Source of the DNA: Clostridia bacterium
GTDB lineage: Bacteria > Bacillota > Clostridia > Christensenellales > Aristaeellaceae
Reading direction: 5' to 3'
Length of the DNA: 64,000 nt
Assembly (NCBI GenBank): GCA_900769075.1
Contig: CAAGFE010000078.1
Coordinates: 52,096 to 116,095 of the forward strand
Shown: one piece after another, positions 51,710 through 59,861 of the stretch
How the letters are laid out: every line of letters starts with the position of its first letter
Numbering within the stretch: the stretch's first letter is position 1
The notes under the pieces: generated by a model
Database searches by the model: none
The model's input: only the letters and a program-made list of their open reading frames with translations
Told to the model about the DNA's origin: nothing
Made by a program: the position numbers and the translations under genes

Positions 51710-52441
51710 TTATGTCTCGGTCAGCATGCCGCCCACGTCAAAGTGCCGCTTTTCGCCCTCAAAGCCTGAATAGGAGAACCGGCTGCCCTCGCGGCGGAGC
51801 ACCGTGCGAACCTGCTGCCCGGGGAGGATCTCCTGGTTGAAGTTCACCGCGAAATGCATCAGGGTGTACCTGCGCATGGTGTCGATGCCCAGATCGTTGC
51901 AGCACCAGTCCAGATAGCGGGTGTTGTTGACATGACCGTTCATGTCCAGGTCGGTGTACACCGGGACGCGGATGGCTTCCTGCTCAGTGCCGGGGATCTC
52001 CTCCACGGTGATCGGCATGCCCATGGGGGCGGGCAGGTCGCTGTTGTCGGGCATCAGGTGCATGATCTGTGCCGGGGTGATCATCTTGCGGGTCGTGATG
52101 TCCAGCACCACCCAGATGCTGCCTGCGCAGCCAATCTGCTGGCCTGCCGCATCCCGGAAGATAAAGTAGCGGGGGAAGAACATGCGCCGGTTGGGCATGG
52201 GGAAGGTCTCGACAGTGATCAGCTCTCCGGACATGGGGTAGCGCTCCATGCGTACCTCCACGCGGGTCAGCACCCAGGCGAGGTTCAGCGGAACCAGCTT
52301 GCTGCGGCCAACTTCCAACAGCTCGGCGTGGGTGCCGGCGATTTCCTGCATGATTTCCAGGATTGCGCTGGGCCTGATTCGGGCAGAAACATCGGTCTGA
52401 TAAGAGGCGACGCGGAATTCCTGCTGATACGTCTTGATCAT
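51710..52441 (-). CDS. Acyl-ACP thioesterase
   Basis: A FatA/FatB-type thioesterase (243 aa) releasing fatty acids from acyl carrier protein. It has two hot-dog domains. Family features are YQTDVSARIRPSAILEIMQEIAG, LAWVLTRVEVRMERYP, DLDMNGHVNNTRYLDWC with the conserved Asn-His, and NFNQEILPGQ. Start codons at 52465, 52462, 52453 and 52441 are all in frame; 52441 was favoured with AAAGGATGG upstream. It may be co-transcribed with tmcAL. Confidence 0.9.
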   Translation of the reverse strand: MIKTYQQEFRVASYQTDVSARIRPSAILEIMQEIAGTHAELLEVGRSKLVPLNLAWVLTRVEVRMERYPMSGELITVETFPMPNRRMFFPRYFIFRDAAGQQIGCAGSIWVVLDITTRKMITPAQIMHLMPDNSDLPAPMGMPITVEEIPGTEQEAIRVPVYTDLDMNGHVNNTRYLDWCCNDLGIDTMRRYTLMHFAVNFNQEILPGQQVRTVLRREGSRFSYSGFEGEKRHFDVGGMLTET

Positions 52442-52557
52442 ACGGATAACCATCCTTTCCATCAAAAGTGGGTTCCTTGATTATACAGCATCGGGTGCGC
52501 GGATGCAATCACCCGCGGGAAAAACATCGGCGGCATGAACGCCCCGTGTCCTGCATA

Positions 52558-52583
52558 CAAAAAAACGGACGCCTGAGCGCCCG
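52558..52583 (-). terminator. Terminator of the AbrB-type gene
   Basis: On the minus strand CGGGCGC-TCAG-GCGTCCG is followed by TTTTTTT. Confidence 0.8.
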
Positions 52584-52603
52584 CTTGAAACGGAAAAACT
52601 GCG

Positions 52604-52858
52604 TCAATCCTTGCTCTTGGCCAGCTCAGCCTTGCAGGCCATGCAGACGAGCTTGCCCTTGTAAGGCGTTACGTCACGGGCGTCGCCGCAGAAAATACAG
52701 GCAGGATGATACTTCTTCAGAATGATGCGATCATCCTCTACAAAGATTTCCACCATATCCTTGACGCCGATATCCATCGTCCGCCGAAGCTCGATGGGCA
52801 GAACGATGCGGCCAAGAGTATCGAGCTGACGAACCACGCCGGTAGACTTCATTGCCAT
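52604..52858 (-). CDS. AbrB-family transition-state regulator
   Basis: An 84-residue DNA-binding protein. The N-terminal swapped-hairpin domain reads STGVVRQLDTLGRIVLPIELRRTMDIG. The C-terminal part carries a CxxC-type pair (CIFCG and CMACK), suggesting a small zinc-binding tail found in many clostridial AbrB proteins. AbrB proteins control the growth-to-sporulation transition, in keeping with the spore genes here. GGAGG is 5 bases before the ATG at 52858. Confidence 0.92.
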   Translation of the reverse strand: MAMKSTGVVRQLDTLGRIVLPIELRRTMDIGVKDMVEIFVEDDRIILKKYHPACIFCGDARDVTPYKGKLVCMACKAELAKSKD

Positions 52859-53097
52859 ATATACCTCCTGATGACTTGCGGAAAACGCAGGAAATGAAAA
52901 TGGAAAAATAATTCAAACCATTCAATTGGTATTCTACTCGATTCGATTCGTTTTGTCAAGAGAAAATTTATAATTTGATACCCAATCTGTCGAATTATTA
53001 CACATGTGTACTCTTATGAAAGTAATATATATATATATATATCGGTAAGTAAAAGGCGTGGGAAACCGCGCGATGCCAGCAAATCGGAGGAGGACGC
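52859..53097. other. AT-rich divergent intergenic region with a (TA)n tract
   Basis: A 239-base region that is strikingly AT-rich against the GC-rich background. It holds an uninterrupted TA-repeat run around 53026-53041. It should carry the promoters of the abrB-type gene (minus) and spmA (plus), but no sigma-A hexamer pair stands out. AbrB proteins prefer AT-rich flexible DNA, so autoregulation is possible. Confidence 0.5.
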
Positions 53098-53739
53098 ATG
53101 GGCAAAATCTGGACGATCCTGATCCTTGCATCCGTCGGAATCGCGCTGATCACCGGCACGCCAGGGGAGGCGGCAAGCGCGCTGCTGGGCAGCGGCGAGC
53201 AGGCGGTGGAGCTGATCCTGACGCTGCTGGCCGGCATGACACTGTGGAGCGGGCTGATGGAAATCCTCTGCGACACGGGCGATGTGGCCCGGCTGGGACG
53301 GCTTTTCCGGCGGATGCTGCATCCCCTGTTCCGGGGTGTGAATGACGAGGACGCCTGGAATGCCATGTCCATGAACCTGTCCGCCAATCTCCTGGGGCTG
53401 GGCAACGCAGCCACGCCCGCGGGCATTGCCGCGGCCCGGCGCCTGTCCGCCCTGGGGGAGCCGGGCATGCGCGCCCTGGCGATGCTCCTTGCCCTGGACA
53501 ACGCCAGCCTGCAGCTGATTCCCACCACCGTGATTACCCTTCGTCAGGCGGCGGGCGCCCGCGACCCGGCGGACGTGTGGGGCATGACCCTGCTGGTCAG
53601 CGCCGCATCAACGATCCTCTCAGCCATGCTGATGAAAATCGCACATCATGGAGGGAACAGACATGAACGGATTCACCGGAGCAGCAATCATCATCCTGGT
53701 GGGCCTGATTGTGCTGCGGGGCTTGATGACCGGCAGTGA
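53098..53739 (+). CDS. spmA: Spore maturation protein A
   Basis: A membrane protein (213 aa) needed for spore core dehydration, working with SpmB. About four membrane segments are visible with the nucleoside-recognition (Gate-like) motif NLSANLLGLGNAATPAGIAA and LDNASLQLIPTTVI. GGAGGAGG precedes the ATG. The last ~25 residues are read in a frame overlapping spmB by 77 bases and look non-conserved (His/Arg/Pro-rich). Confidence 0.9.
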   Translation: MGKIWTILILASVGIALITGTPGEAASALLGSGEQAVELILTLLAGMTLWSGLMEILCDTGDVARLGRLFRRMLHPLFRGVNDEDAWNAMSMNLSANLLGLGNAATPAGIAAARRLSALGEPGMRALAMLLALDNASLQLIPTTVITLRQAAGARDPADVWGMTLLVSAASTILSAMLMKIAHHGGNRHERIHRSSNHHPGGPDCAAGLDDRQ

Positions 53740-54169
53740 CGTGTACGGCGCGTTCCTCCGTGGGGCGGAAAAGGGCATGCGCAGCGCCGTTTCCCTCCTG
53801 CCGGCCCTGTGCGGGATGATGCTGATGCTGGCCCTGGTGAATGCTTCCGGACTGGCAAGATTGCTCAGCCGGCTGATTTCGCCCCTGACCGGGCTGATGC
53901 ACCTGCCCGAGGAGGTCGCGCCCATGCTGCTGCTGCGTCCGTTGACGGGCTCCGGCAGCCTGGCTGCCATGGAGCGCATATACGAAATCTGCGGTGTGGA
54001 CAGCCGGGCTGCCCGGATCGCCTCGGTTCTGATGGGGTCCAGCGAAACCATTTTCTACACCATGACCGTCTATCTCGGTGCTGCCGGGGTGAAAAAGCTG
54101 GCCCATGTGATGGCTGTGTCCCTGACGGCCTACCTGCTCAGCGCGGCCCTGTGCGGCTGGCTGATGTAA
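53663..54169 (+). CDS. spmB: Spore maturation protein B
   Basis: Partner of SpmA (168 aa), an integral membrane protein of the same Gate-domain family. Conserved segments are LRGAEKGMRSAVSLLPALCGMMLML, RPLTGSGSLAAM and GSSETIFYTMTVYLGAAGVKKL. The ATG at 53663 was chosen because GGAGGG is 8 bases upstream; an ATG at 53648 is also in frame. The 5' end overlaps spmA by 77 bases in another frame. Confidence 0.93.
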   Translation: MNGFTGAAIIILVGLIVLRGLMTGSDVYGAFLRGAEKGMRSAVSLLPALCGMMLMLALVNASGLARLLSRLISPLTGLMHLPEEVAPMLLLRPLTGSGSLAAMERIYEICGVDSRAARIASVLMGSSETIFYTMTVYLGAAGVKKLAHVMAVSLTAYLLSAALCGWLM

Positions 54170-54207
54170 CGATTTCGCAAGGATTCCATTCTCTGTCCAA
54201 AAACAGC

Positions 54208-54236
54208 TTGAAACCCTGCCCACAATCATGTATAAT
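54208..54236 (+). promoter_or_regulatory. Promoter of the hutP-like/cmk operon
   Basis: TTGAAA (54208-54213), a 17-base spacer and TATAAT (54231-54236). Confidence 0.8.
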
Positions 54237-54278
54237 GAAGCGAAGAATTACTTTCACGCAGGGAAGGAGAGAAGGCCC

Positions 54279-54698
54279 ATGACCGAGAAGCTGCCCGACA
54301 GCCGGGATGTGGCCCGTGCGGCGATCTCCCTGGCCATGACTGTCACCCGCGAGGATGAAACGCTGCAGAAGCAGAATCTGGCAGCGCAGGGCATCCGTTC
54401 TGCCGCGTCGGATTTCGGCGGGGATTTCGTGTCCTCTGCGATGAAGATCATCGAGCGGGCGGTGGTGATCGCCAGGCGGGAAGGCCTCATCGGCGAAAAG
54501 AGCCATGAGGAAGGCGCGGTGGCAGGCGCAACCCACGATGCGGTGATCCAGGTCACGGACAAGGCTATGGGGCTGAATGTCGGCGGGAAGATCGGCGTCG
54601 CCCGTGCGGAAGGTCATGTGGCTGTGGCGGTTTTCTTCACCGTGGGCCTGGTGCACCTCAACGAGGTGTGCGTTGGCATGGGACACCGCGCAGTATAA
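54279..54698 (+). CDS. HutP-family RNA-binding antiterminator
   Basis: A 139-residue HutP-like protein. In Bacillus HutP binds histidine, Mg2+ and RNA to prevent termination of the histidine-use operon. Conserved parts include GDFVSSAMKIIERAVVIARREG, EGAVAGATHDAV and GLNVGGKIGVARAEGHVAVAVFFTVGLVHLNEVCVGMGHRAV, which is read here as several shorter blocks containing the ligand-site His residues. No hut genes are in this window, and it heads a cmk-plsC-ispH-rpsA cluster. Its target is therefore unclear. Confidence 0.85.
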   Translation: MTEKLPDSRDVARAAISLAMTVTREDETLQKQNLAAQGIRSAASDFGGDFVSSAMKIIERAVVIARREGLIGEKSHEEGAVAGATHDAVIQVTDKAMGLNVGGKIGVARAEGHVAVAVFFTVGLVHLNEVCVGMGHRAV

Positions 54699-54716
54699 CG
54701 AAGAGGAGAAATACAT

Positions 54717-55388
54717 ATGGTATTGAATATTGCCATGGACGGTCCCGTCGGAGCGGGGAAATCCTCCATCGCCCAAGCGGTGGCGGACAGGCTGGGCATT
54801 CTCCACCTGGATACCGGCGCCATGTACCGTGCGGTAGGCCTTTCCGCCATCCGTGCACGCGTTGACCTCCAGGATGAAAAGGCCGTCACCGCGCATGCCC
54901 GCAGGATCAGCGTGGACGTTTCCCACACCGAGGGGGGACAGCGCACCATCGTGGGCGGGGAGGATGTGACCGGCCTGCTCCGTACGCCGGAGGTGTCGAT
55001 GGCTGCCTCCACCGTGGCGCGGTATCAGGGCGTCCGCCGGGAGATGGTGAACATCCAGCAGAAGCTGGCGGCCCAGACGCCCATGCTGGTGGATGGCAGG
55101 GATATCTGCGTTCGGGTGCTGCCCAATGCACCGGTGAAGATTTTCCTGACCGCCTCCGCCGAGGAACGCGCCCGGCGCCGCTGGCTGGAAATGCAAGCCA
55201 AGGGCGATTCCACACCCTATGAAGACGTGCTCCGCGATCTTCGCGCCCGGGACGAACAGGATATGAACCGCGCGGTGGATCCGCTCCGCCCCGCGGAGGA
55301 CGCGGTGATCGTGGATACCACCGAGATGACATTTGAGCAGGTGGTCGCACATATCCTCAATATTGTGGAGGAAAAGACCCATGAGTGA
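54717..55388 (+). CDS. cmk: Cytidylate kinase
   Basis: Phosphorylates CMP and dCMP with ATP (223 aa, standard length). The P-loop is DGPVGAGKSS at residues 8-17, followed by LDTGAMYRAVGL and the substrate-binding VDGRDICVRVLP. A lid region with R-rich residues (ARRRWLEMQAKG) is present. It lies 18 bases after the hutP-like gene and overlaps plsC by 8 bases. The cmk-rpsA neighbourhood is conserved widely. Confidence 0.96.
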   Translation: MVLNIAMDGPVGAGKSSIAQAVADRLGILHLDTGAMYRAVGLSAIRARVDLQDEKAVTAHARRISVDVSHTEGGQRTIVGGEDVTGLLRTPEVSMAASTVARYQGVRREMVNIQQKLAAQTPMLVDGRDICVRVLPNAPVKIFLTASAEERARRRWLEMQAKGDSTPYEDVLRDLRARDEQDMNRAVDPLRPAEDAVIVDTTEMTFEQVVAHILNIVEEKTHE

Positions 55389-56037
55389 ACTGAAGAAGTC
55401 TGACGCGCAGCTGGCAAAGCCCAGGGAGCGCAAGTCTGTCATCTATACGATCCTCTTGCCGCTGGTGCGCTTCCTGTTCAGGACGCTTCTGCCGGTTCAG
55501 TATCACGGGCTGGACAACGTTGGAGATATGGAAGCCCCCTTCATCCTGATGGGCAACCATACCACCATGATGGATCCCGTCCTGCTGGCGGCGGCGCTGC
55601 CCAGGGAGCAGATCCGCTTCGTGGGCAAGAAGGAACTGTGGCGTTCCAAGCCCTTCGCCTGGTTTGCCAGGGAACTGAAGGCCATCCCGGTGGATCGCCA
55701 CAACACGGATATGGAAGCCATGCGCGCCTGCATGCGTGTGGTTCGTGAGGGCCATGTGCTGGGCATCTTCCCAGAGGGAACACGCTATCATGAGGGGCTG
55801 ATGACCGAGCTGGAATCCGGCGTCGCGGTGATTGCCCTGCGCGCGAAGGTGCCGCTGGTGCCGGTGTATATTTCGGGGAAACTGCGGCTGTTCCGCAAAC
55901 TCCATGTGTATGTCGGCAAGCCCATCCGCATGGATGATCTGCGGGAAATGGGCATCAACACCGAGAGCTGCGGTCTGCTCCTGGGCCGCATTACAGAAGC
56001 GTATGCCGCGCTGGATGCGGCACGCCCGGAAACGTGA
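55381..56037 (+). CDS. plsC: 1-acyl-sn-glycerol-3-phosphate acyltransferase
   Basis: A membrane-associated acyltransferase (218 aa) that makes phosphatidic acid. The catalytic NHTTMMD (H60, D65), the FPEGTR substrate motif near residue 125 and a hydrophobic segment at ~20-38 are present. Its ATG lies inside the end of cmk (8-base overlap), giving translational coupling. The frame is open upstream within cmk, without significance. Confidence 0.93.
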   Translation: MSELKKSDAQLAKPRERKSVIYTILLPLVRFLFRTLLPVQYHGLDNVGDMEAPFILMGNHTTMMDPVLLAAALPREQIRFVGKKELWRSKPFAWFARELKAIPVDRHNTDMEAMRACMRVVREGHVLGIFPEGTRYHEGLMTELESGVAVIALRAKVPLVPVYISGKLRLFRKLHVYVGKPIRMDDLREMGINTESCGLLLGRITEAYAALDAARPET

Positions 56038-56185
56038 TCACCATCCAGGCCGCCGAACCTTTGCCTTCGGGGGCCTGTTCGGGCGTGAAGAAAATATTTT
56101 TTGAAAATAATGTGCAAACAAGAAGGAATTCTGCGATTTGCATAGAATTTTATTCTAACAGCAAGTTTGCGAAAGGAAGCTGTTC

Positions 56186-58147
56186 ATGCCGCTCGAGGTT
56201 GCCGCACACGCTGGATTCTGCATGGGTGTCCGCCGTGCTGTTGAGGTCGCCATGAAGGTCGCGGATACGGACGTGCCTTCCTGCACGCTAGGCGCGCTGA
56301 TCCATAACCCGACCGTGGTGGAGATGCTTCGGGCACATGGGATTCCGGCTATTTCCACCCCGGATGAAGCGGCAGGCCGTCAGGTGCTGATCCGCAGCCA
56401 TGGCGTCTCTCCCCAGGTGCTGGCGGCGCTGGAGGAGCACGGGTGCAGCGTGCTGGACCTGACCTGTCCCTTTGTGGACCGGCTGCACCGCATCGTTTCC
56501 GAAGGGACGGCGGATGGGACGCCCGTGATCATGGTGGGCGAGAAGGATCACCCGGAGGTCATGGGGACCTGCGGCTGGGCGAAGGGTGCAGTTTATGTTG
56601 TCGCCACCCCGGAGGAAGCAGCACGGCTTCCCATGCTGCCCAGGGCGATTGCCGCCGCACAGACCACCTTCCCGCCGGATCGGTGGGAAATCATCACCCA
56701 TGTGCTGCGGTCGCGGGTTGAGAAACTGCAGGAGCATAACACCATCTGCAGCGCAACGGCCACCCGCCAGGCGGAGGCGCGGGAGCTTGCTGCCCGTGCG
56801 GACGCAATGATCGTGGTCGGCGGCCGGGAAAGCGCAAACACACAAAAGCTGTACGCGGCCTGCAAGGCGCTGTGTCCGCGGACGATTCTGGTAGAGCGCG
56901 CGGCGGAGATTCCGCCTGCCTTTGCAAATATAAATTCCGAATTCATAGGAATTACCGCCGGTGCTTCCACGCCGGACGGTTCACTTAAGGAGGTTATAAC
57001 CCAAATGACCGACATGCAGAACACCGAGTTTACCATGGATGCCGTCGTGGCGAGCCTGACCCGCATCCGCGCCGGCCAGACCGTCACCGGCAAGGTCGTG
57101 CAGATCACCGATGACGAAGTCTGCGTCAACATCGGCTATAAGGCCGACGGCATCATCAAGCGCGCCGACCTGACCCAGGAGGACGTCAAGCTGGATGACG
57201 AGATCGAGGCTGAAATCGTCAAGGTCAACGACGGCGAGGGCAACGTGGTTCTGTCCCAGCGCAACATCGTGAATCGCAAGGCTTGGGAAGCACTGCTGGC
57301 CAAGTACGAGAATGGCGAGTACGTTGTCGGCACCGGCAAGGAAGCCGTCAAGGGCGGCCTGATCTGCGATGTGGAAGGCGTTCGTGCCTTTGTGCCTGCG
57401 TCCCAGCTGGCTCAGCACTACGTCGAGAAGATCGCTGATTTCGTCGGCAAGGAAATGAAGCTGAAGATTATCGAGGTCGACAAGCAGAAGAAGCGCATCG
57501 TTGCTTCCCGCAAGCAGGTCATCGCTGAGGAGACCGCTGCCCGCGAGGAGGAGGCCTGGAGCCGCCTGGAAGAGGGCATCATCATCCATGGCATCGTGCG
57601 TCGCCTGTCCGCCTTCGGTGCCTTCGTGGATGTTGGCGGTGTGGACGGCCTGATCCACATCACCGATCTGTCTTGGGGCCGCATCTCCCATCCCAGCGAG
57701 GTCGTCAAGCCCAATCAGGAGGTCGACGTCAAGATCCTGTCCCTGGATCGGGAGCGCAAGCGCATCCAGCTCGGCTACAAGCAGCTGATGCCCCGTCCCT
57801 GGGACAACGCGGCTGAGATGTATCCCGAAGGCGCGATCGTCGAGGGCAAGGTTGTCCGCATCACCGACTTTGGCGCATTCGTTGAGCTCCAGCCCGGTCT
57901 GGACGGCCTGGTGCACATCTCCCAGTGCGCTCCCACCCGTGTGAACAAGGTGGAGGACGCCGTGCAGGTCGGTCAGGTTGTCCGCGTGAAGGTGCTGTCC
58001 GTCGACACCGAGAAGAAGCGCATCTCCCTGTCCATCCGTCAGGCGGTGGAAGATGAGTTCAACTTTGAAGAGGTTGACGAGCTGGAGCCCGTGGCGGTTG
58101 ACGTTGAGGCTGTTGCCGAGGCGGCTGCAGAGGAATCCGCAGAGTAA
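56186..58147 (+). CDS. ispH-rpsA: Bifunctional IspH (HMBPP reductase)-ribosomal protein S1
   Basis: A 653-residue fusion known in Clostridia. Residues 1-~273 are IspH, the 4Fe-4S enzyme making IPP and DMAPP, with cluster ligands C12, C94 and C188. Residues ~274-653 are four S1 RNA-binding repeats (for example GTVTGKVVQITDDEV-like, GIVRRLSAFGAFVDVGGVDGLIHITD) plus an acidic tail. At the junction an AAGGAGG (56987-56993) stands 11 bases before an in-frame ATG (57005), which could allow separate S1 synthesis. GAAAGGAAG precedes the first start. It follows plsC by 148 AT-rich bases. Confidence 0.93.
   Translation: MPLEVAAHAGFCMGVRRAVEVAMKVADTDVPSCTLGALIHNPTVVEMLRAHGIPAISTPDEAAGRQVLIRSHGVSPQVLAALEEHGCSVLDLTCPFVDRLHRIVSEGTADGTPVIMVGEKDHPEVMGTCGWAKGAVYVVATPEEAARLPMLPRAIAAAQTTFPPDRWEIITHVLRSRVEKLQEHNTICSATATRQAEARELAARADAMIVVGGRESANTQKLYAACKALCPRTILVERAAEIPPAFANINSEFIGITAGASTPDGSLKEVITQMTDMQNTEFTMDAVVASLTRIRAGQTVTGKVVQITDDEVCVNIGYKADGIIKRADLTQEDVKLDDEIEAEIVKVNDGEGNVVLSQRNIVNRKAWEALLAKYENGEYVVGTGKEAVKGGLICDVEGVRAFVPASQLAQHYVEKIADFVGKEMKLKIIEVDKQKKRIVASRKQVIAEETAAREEEAWSRLEEGIIIHGIVRRLSAFGAFVDVGGVDGLIHITDLSWGRISHPSEVVKPNQEVDVKILSLDRERKRIQLGYKQLMPRPWDNAAEMYPEGAIVEGKVVRITDFGAFVELQPGLDGLVHISQCAPTRVNKVEDAVQVGQVVRVKVLSVDTEKKRISLSIRQAVEDEFNFEEVDELEPVAVDVEAVAEAAAEESAE
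56987..57007 (+). promoter_or_regulatory. Internal Shine-Dalgarno and start at the IspH/S1 junction
   Basis: AAGGAGGT lies 11 bases before an ATG in frame with the fusion (codon 274). The same bases encode the conserved IspH LKEVI residues, so coincidence is possible. Confidence 0.5.
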
Positions 58148-58170
58148 TGCTCCTATCCGAATGGAAGATG

Positions 58171-58204
58171 CAGGAGGCAGGCGTTGGCTTGTCTCCTGTT
58201 TTTT
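58171..58204 (+). terminator. Terminator of ispH-rpsA
   Basis: CAGGAG and CTCCTG close a near-complete hairpin, followed by six T. Confidence 0.88.
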
Positions 58205-58348
58205 CATTTCATGGATATAACAGATAGAATATGCGCAAAATGAACAAAAGCGAATATTCCTGACGGCCTGTTTTCCGAGATTCAGGATGAAAAGACGTGC
58301 GGATTCGTGGAGAATCAACAAAAACATGAAAAACGCACGTTTTCCTCT

Positions 58349-58377
58349 TGTTCTTGTGCGGAAAAGATGCTAAAATA
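58349..58377 (+). promoter_or_regulatory. Promoter of purC
   Basis: TTGTTC (58349-58354), a 17-base spacer and TAAAAT (58372-58377). Confidence 0.65.
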
Positions 58378-58451
58378 TGATATTATCTGGTGATGGTCGA
58401 AGAATGTTCGCCTTTTTCCAGAGGGTATTCGAGAAAAGGGAGCGTGCCTCA

Positions 58452-59165
58452 ATGGTGGAAATCGGCAAGCTGCTGTCGGAAGGCAAGGGCAAACGGATCT
58501 ATGAAACGAATGACCCCAAAACGGCAGTCGTCTATTTTAAGGATGAAGCACAGGCATATCATGGCTTGAAACGCGGCCGGATCCTGGGCAAGGGCGAGGT
58601 CAACAATGCCGTTTGCGCCCATCTGTATCGGATGCTGGCGGAAAAGGGCATTGAGAATCATTTCATCGAGCAGCTGGACGCCCGGCAGTCCCTGATCAAA
58701 CGGGCGGTTCCCATCCCCATCGCCATTAAGGTACGCAACCGCGTGGCAGGCTCCCTTGGCCAGCGGATCGGCTTGGAAACCGGCACCAAGCTGGATAATA
58801 CCATCGTCGAGATCGTGCTTCGGGACGAGTATCTGGAAAACCCCGTCATCAACAAAACGCATATCACGGCCCTGCACCTGGCCACGGGGGAGGAAGTCGA
58901 TTTCATGGTCGAAACTTCCCTGAAGATCAACGAGATTCTGAGCGAGTATATGGCGGACATCGGGGTCGAGCTGGTGGACTTCAAGCTGGAGTATGGGCAC
59001 TATGAAGGCCGCGTGCTGCTGGTTGACGAAATCGACGCGGACACCTCGCGCTTCTGGGATGCGCACACCCATGAGCCCATGGATATTGACCGTTTCCGTC
59101 GGGATCTGGGCAATGTGGAGCAGGCATATCAGGATTTGCTGCATCGCATGATGGGCGAAAAATGA
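58452..59165 (+). CDS. purC: SAICAR synthetase
   Basis: Purine biosynthesis enzyme (237 aa) joining CAIR and aspartate with ATP. Family features are the opening GKLLSEGKGKRIYET, IPIAIKVRNRVAGSLGQRIG, LDNTIVEIVLRD and LVDEIDADTSRFWD. The ATG at 58452 was chosen because AAGGGAG is 8 bases upstream and homologues begin there; the frame opens 25 codons earlier. No other purine gene lies nearby. Copy 2 of the structured repeat begins eight bases after its stop. Confidence 0.95.
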   Translation: MVEIGKLLSEGKGKRIYETNDPKTAVVYFKDEAQAYHGLKRGRILGKGEVNNAVCAHLYRMLAEKGIENHFIEQLDARQSLIKRAVPIPIAIKVRNRVAGSLGQRIGLETGTKLDNTIVEIVLRDEYLENPVINKTHITALHLATGEEVDFMVETSLKINEILSEYMADIGVELVDFKLEYGHYEGRVLLVDEIDADTSRFWDAHTHEPMDIDRFRRDLGNVEQAYQDLLHRMMGEK

Positions 59166-59173
59166 AAAATAGG

Positions 59174-59411
59174 AGCGCCGCAGAGCTGTTTCTGCGGCGC
59201 TTCAATTCATCAACAAACCTATGGGAGGTGTCGGAGGGCCCGCAGGCCCTCTGACTGGATTCGTATCGACCGGCTTTGCCGGTCGGGCGGGGAGTTTACC
59301 TTCGCAAAATGAAATATAGCGGAGGTAAACATTCATCAGCCTCTCTCGCCAAAGTGCCTTCGGCACTTTGGCGAAACGCTGAAGCGCCGCAGAGCTGTTT
59401 CTGCGGCGCTT
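59174..59411 (+). repeat. Structured repeat element, copy 2, flanked by a duplicated terminator-like hairpin
   Basis: A 29-bp hairpin unit (AGCGCCGCAG/CTGCGGCGCT arms) occurs at 59174-59202 and 59383-59411 and encloses a 180-bp core. The core matches copy 1 (3827-4002) almost base for base over CCTATGGGAGGTGTCGG onward. The 12-bp stems at 59294-59305/59319-59330 and 59347-59358/59362-59373 differ from copy 1 by paired changes that preserve pairing. The flanking hairpin differs entirely from that of copy 1. This fills the gene-free stretch between purC and darA. Confidence 0.8.
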
Positions 59412-59413
59412 TG
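59383..59413 (+). terminator. Likely terminator of purC (right-hand hairpin of copy 2)
   Basis: AGCGCCGCAG pairs with CTGCGGCGCT around a 9-base loop, followed only by TTG, so the T-run is weak. Confidence 0.5.
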
Positions 59414-59445
59414 CTGTAATCACTGCAATTCCCAGAGCTGGAACC

Positions 59446-59474
59446 TTGCATTTTTTGCTCCGCTGTTGTATACT
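59446..59474 (+). promoter_or_regulatory. Promoter of the darA-holB-ricT operon
   Basis: TTGCAT (59446-59451), a 17-base spacer and TATACT (59469-59474). Confidence 0.8.
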
Positions 59475-59513
59475 GTAAAAGGAAGTAAGCCCCGACACGA
59501 GGAGGTTGCATAG

Positions 59514-59849
59514 ATGAAGCTGATTATCGCAATCGTTCAGGATGAGGATGCGTCCCGCCTTGTCAATCAGTTGATGAAGAACGGATTTGGTGTGACCAAG
59601 CTGGCGACCACCGGCGGGTTCCTGCGCGCAGGCAACACCACGCTGCTCATCGGCGTGGATGAGGAGAAGCTGCACAGCGTGATGGACATCATCGAGCATG
59701 TGTGCAAGTCCCGCAAGCAGATGACCTCCACACCGTCGGTCATGGGCAGTATGGCGAATATGCCCGGCATCGCGTCCTACCCAGTGGAAGTGACGGTGGG
59801 CGGCGCAACCGTGTTCGTGCTGTCCGTTGATCAGTTTGTGAAGCTGTAA
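59514..59849 (+). CDS. darA: PII-like cyclic-di-AMP receptor DarA
   Basis: A 111-residue PII-like trimeric protein that binds c-di-AMP in Gram-positive bacteria (YaaQ/PstA). Characteristic residues are KLIIAIVQDEDASRLVNQLMKNGFGVTKLATTGGFL (read as KLIIAIVQDED and GFGVTKLATTGGFLR), GNTTLLIGVDEEKL and GGATVFVLSVDQF. GAGGAGG lies 9 bases before the ATG. It heads the yaaQ-holB-yaaT arrangement known from Bacillus; the small yaaR gene is absent here. Confidence 0.95.
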   Translation: MKLIIAIVQDEDASRLVNQLMKNGFGVTKLATTGGFLRAGNTTLLIGVDEEKLHSVMDIIEHVCKSRKQMTSTPSVMGSMANMPGIASYPVEVTVGGATVFVLSVDQFVKL

Positions 59850-59861
59850 GGAGTTCCCCGG

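Noticed and set aside
52859..53097. Replication origin in the AT-rich interval
   Set aside because: No DnaA-box cluster and no dnaA or dnaN nearby.
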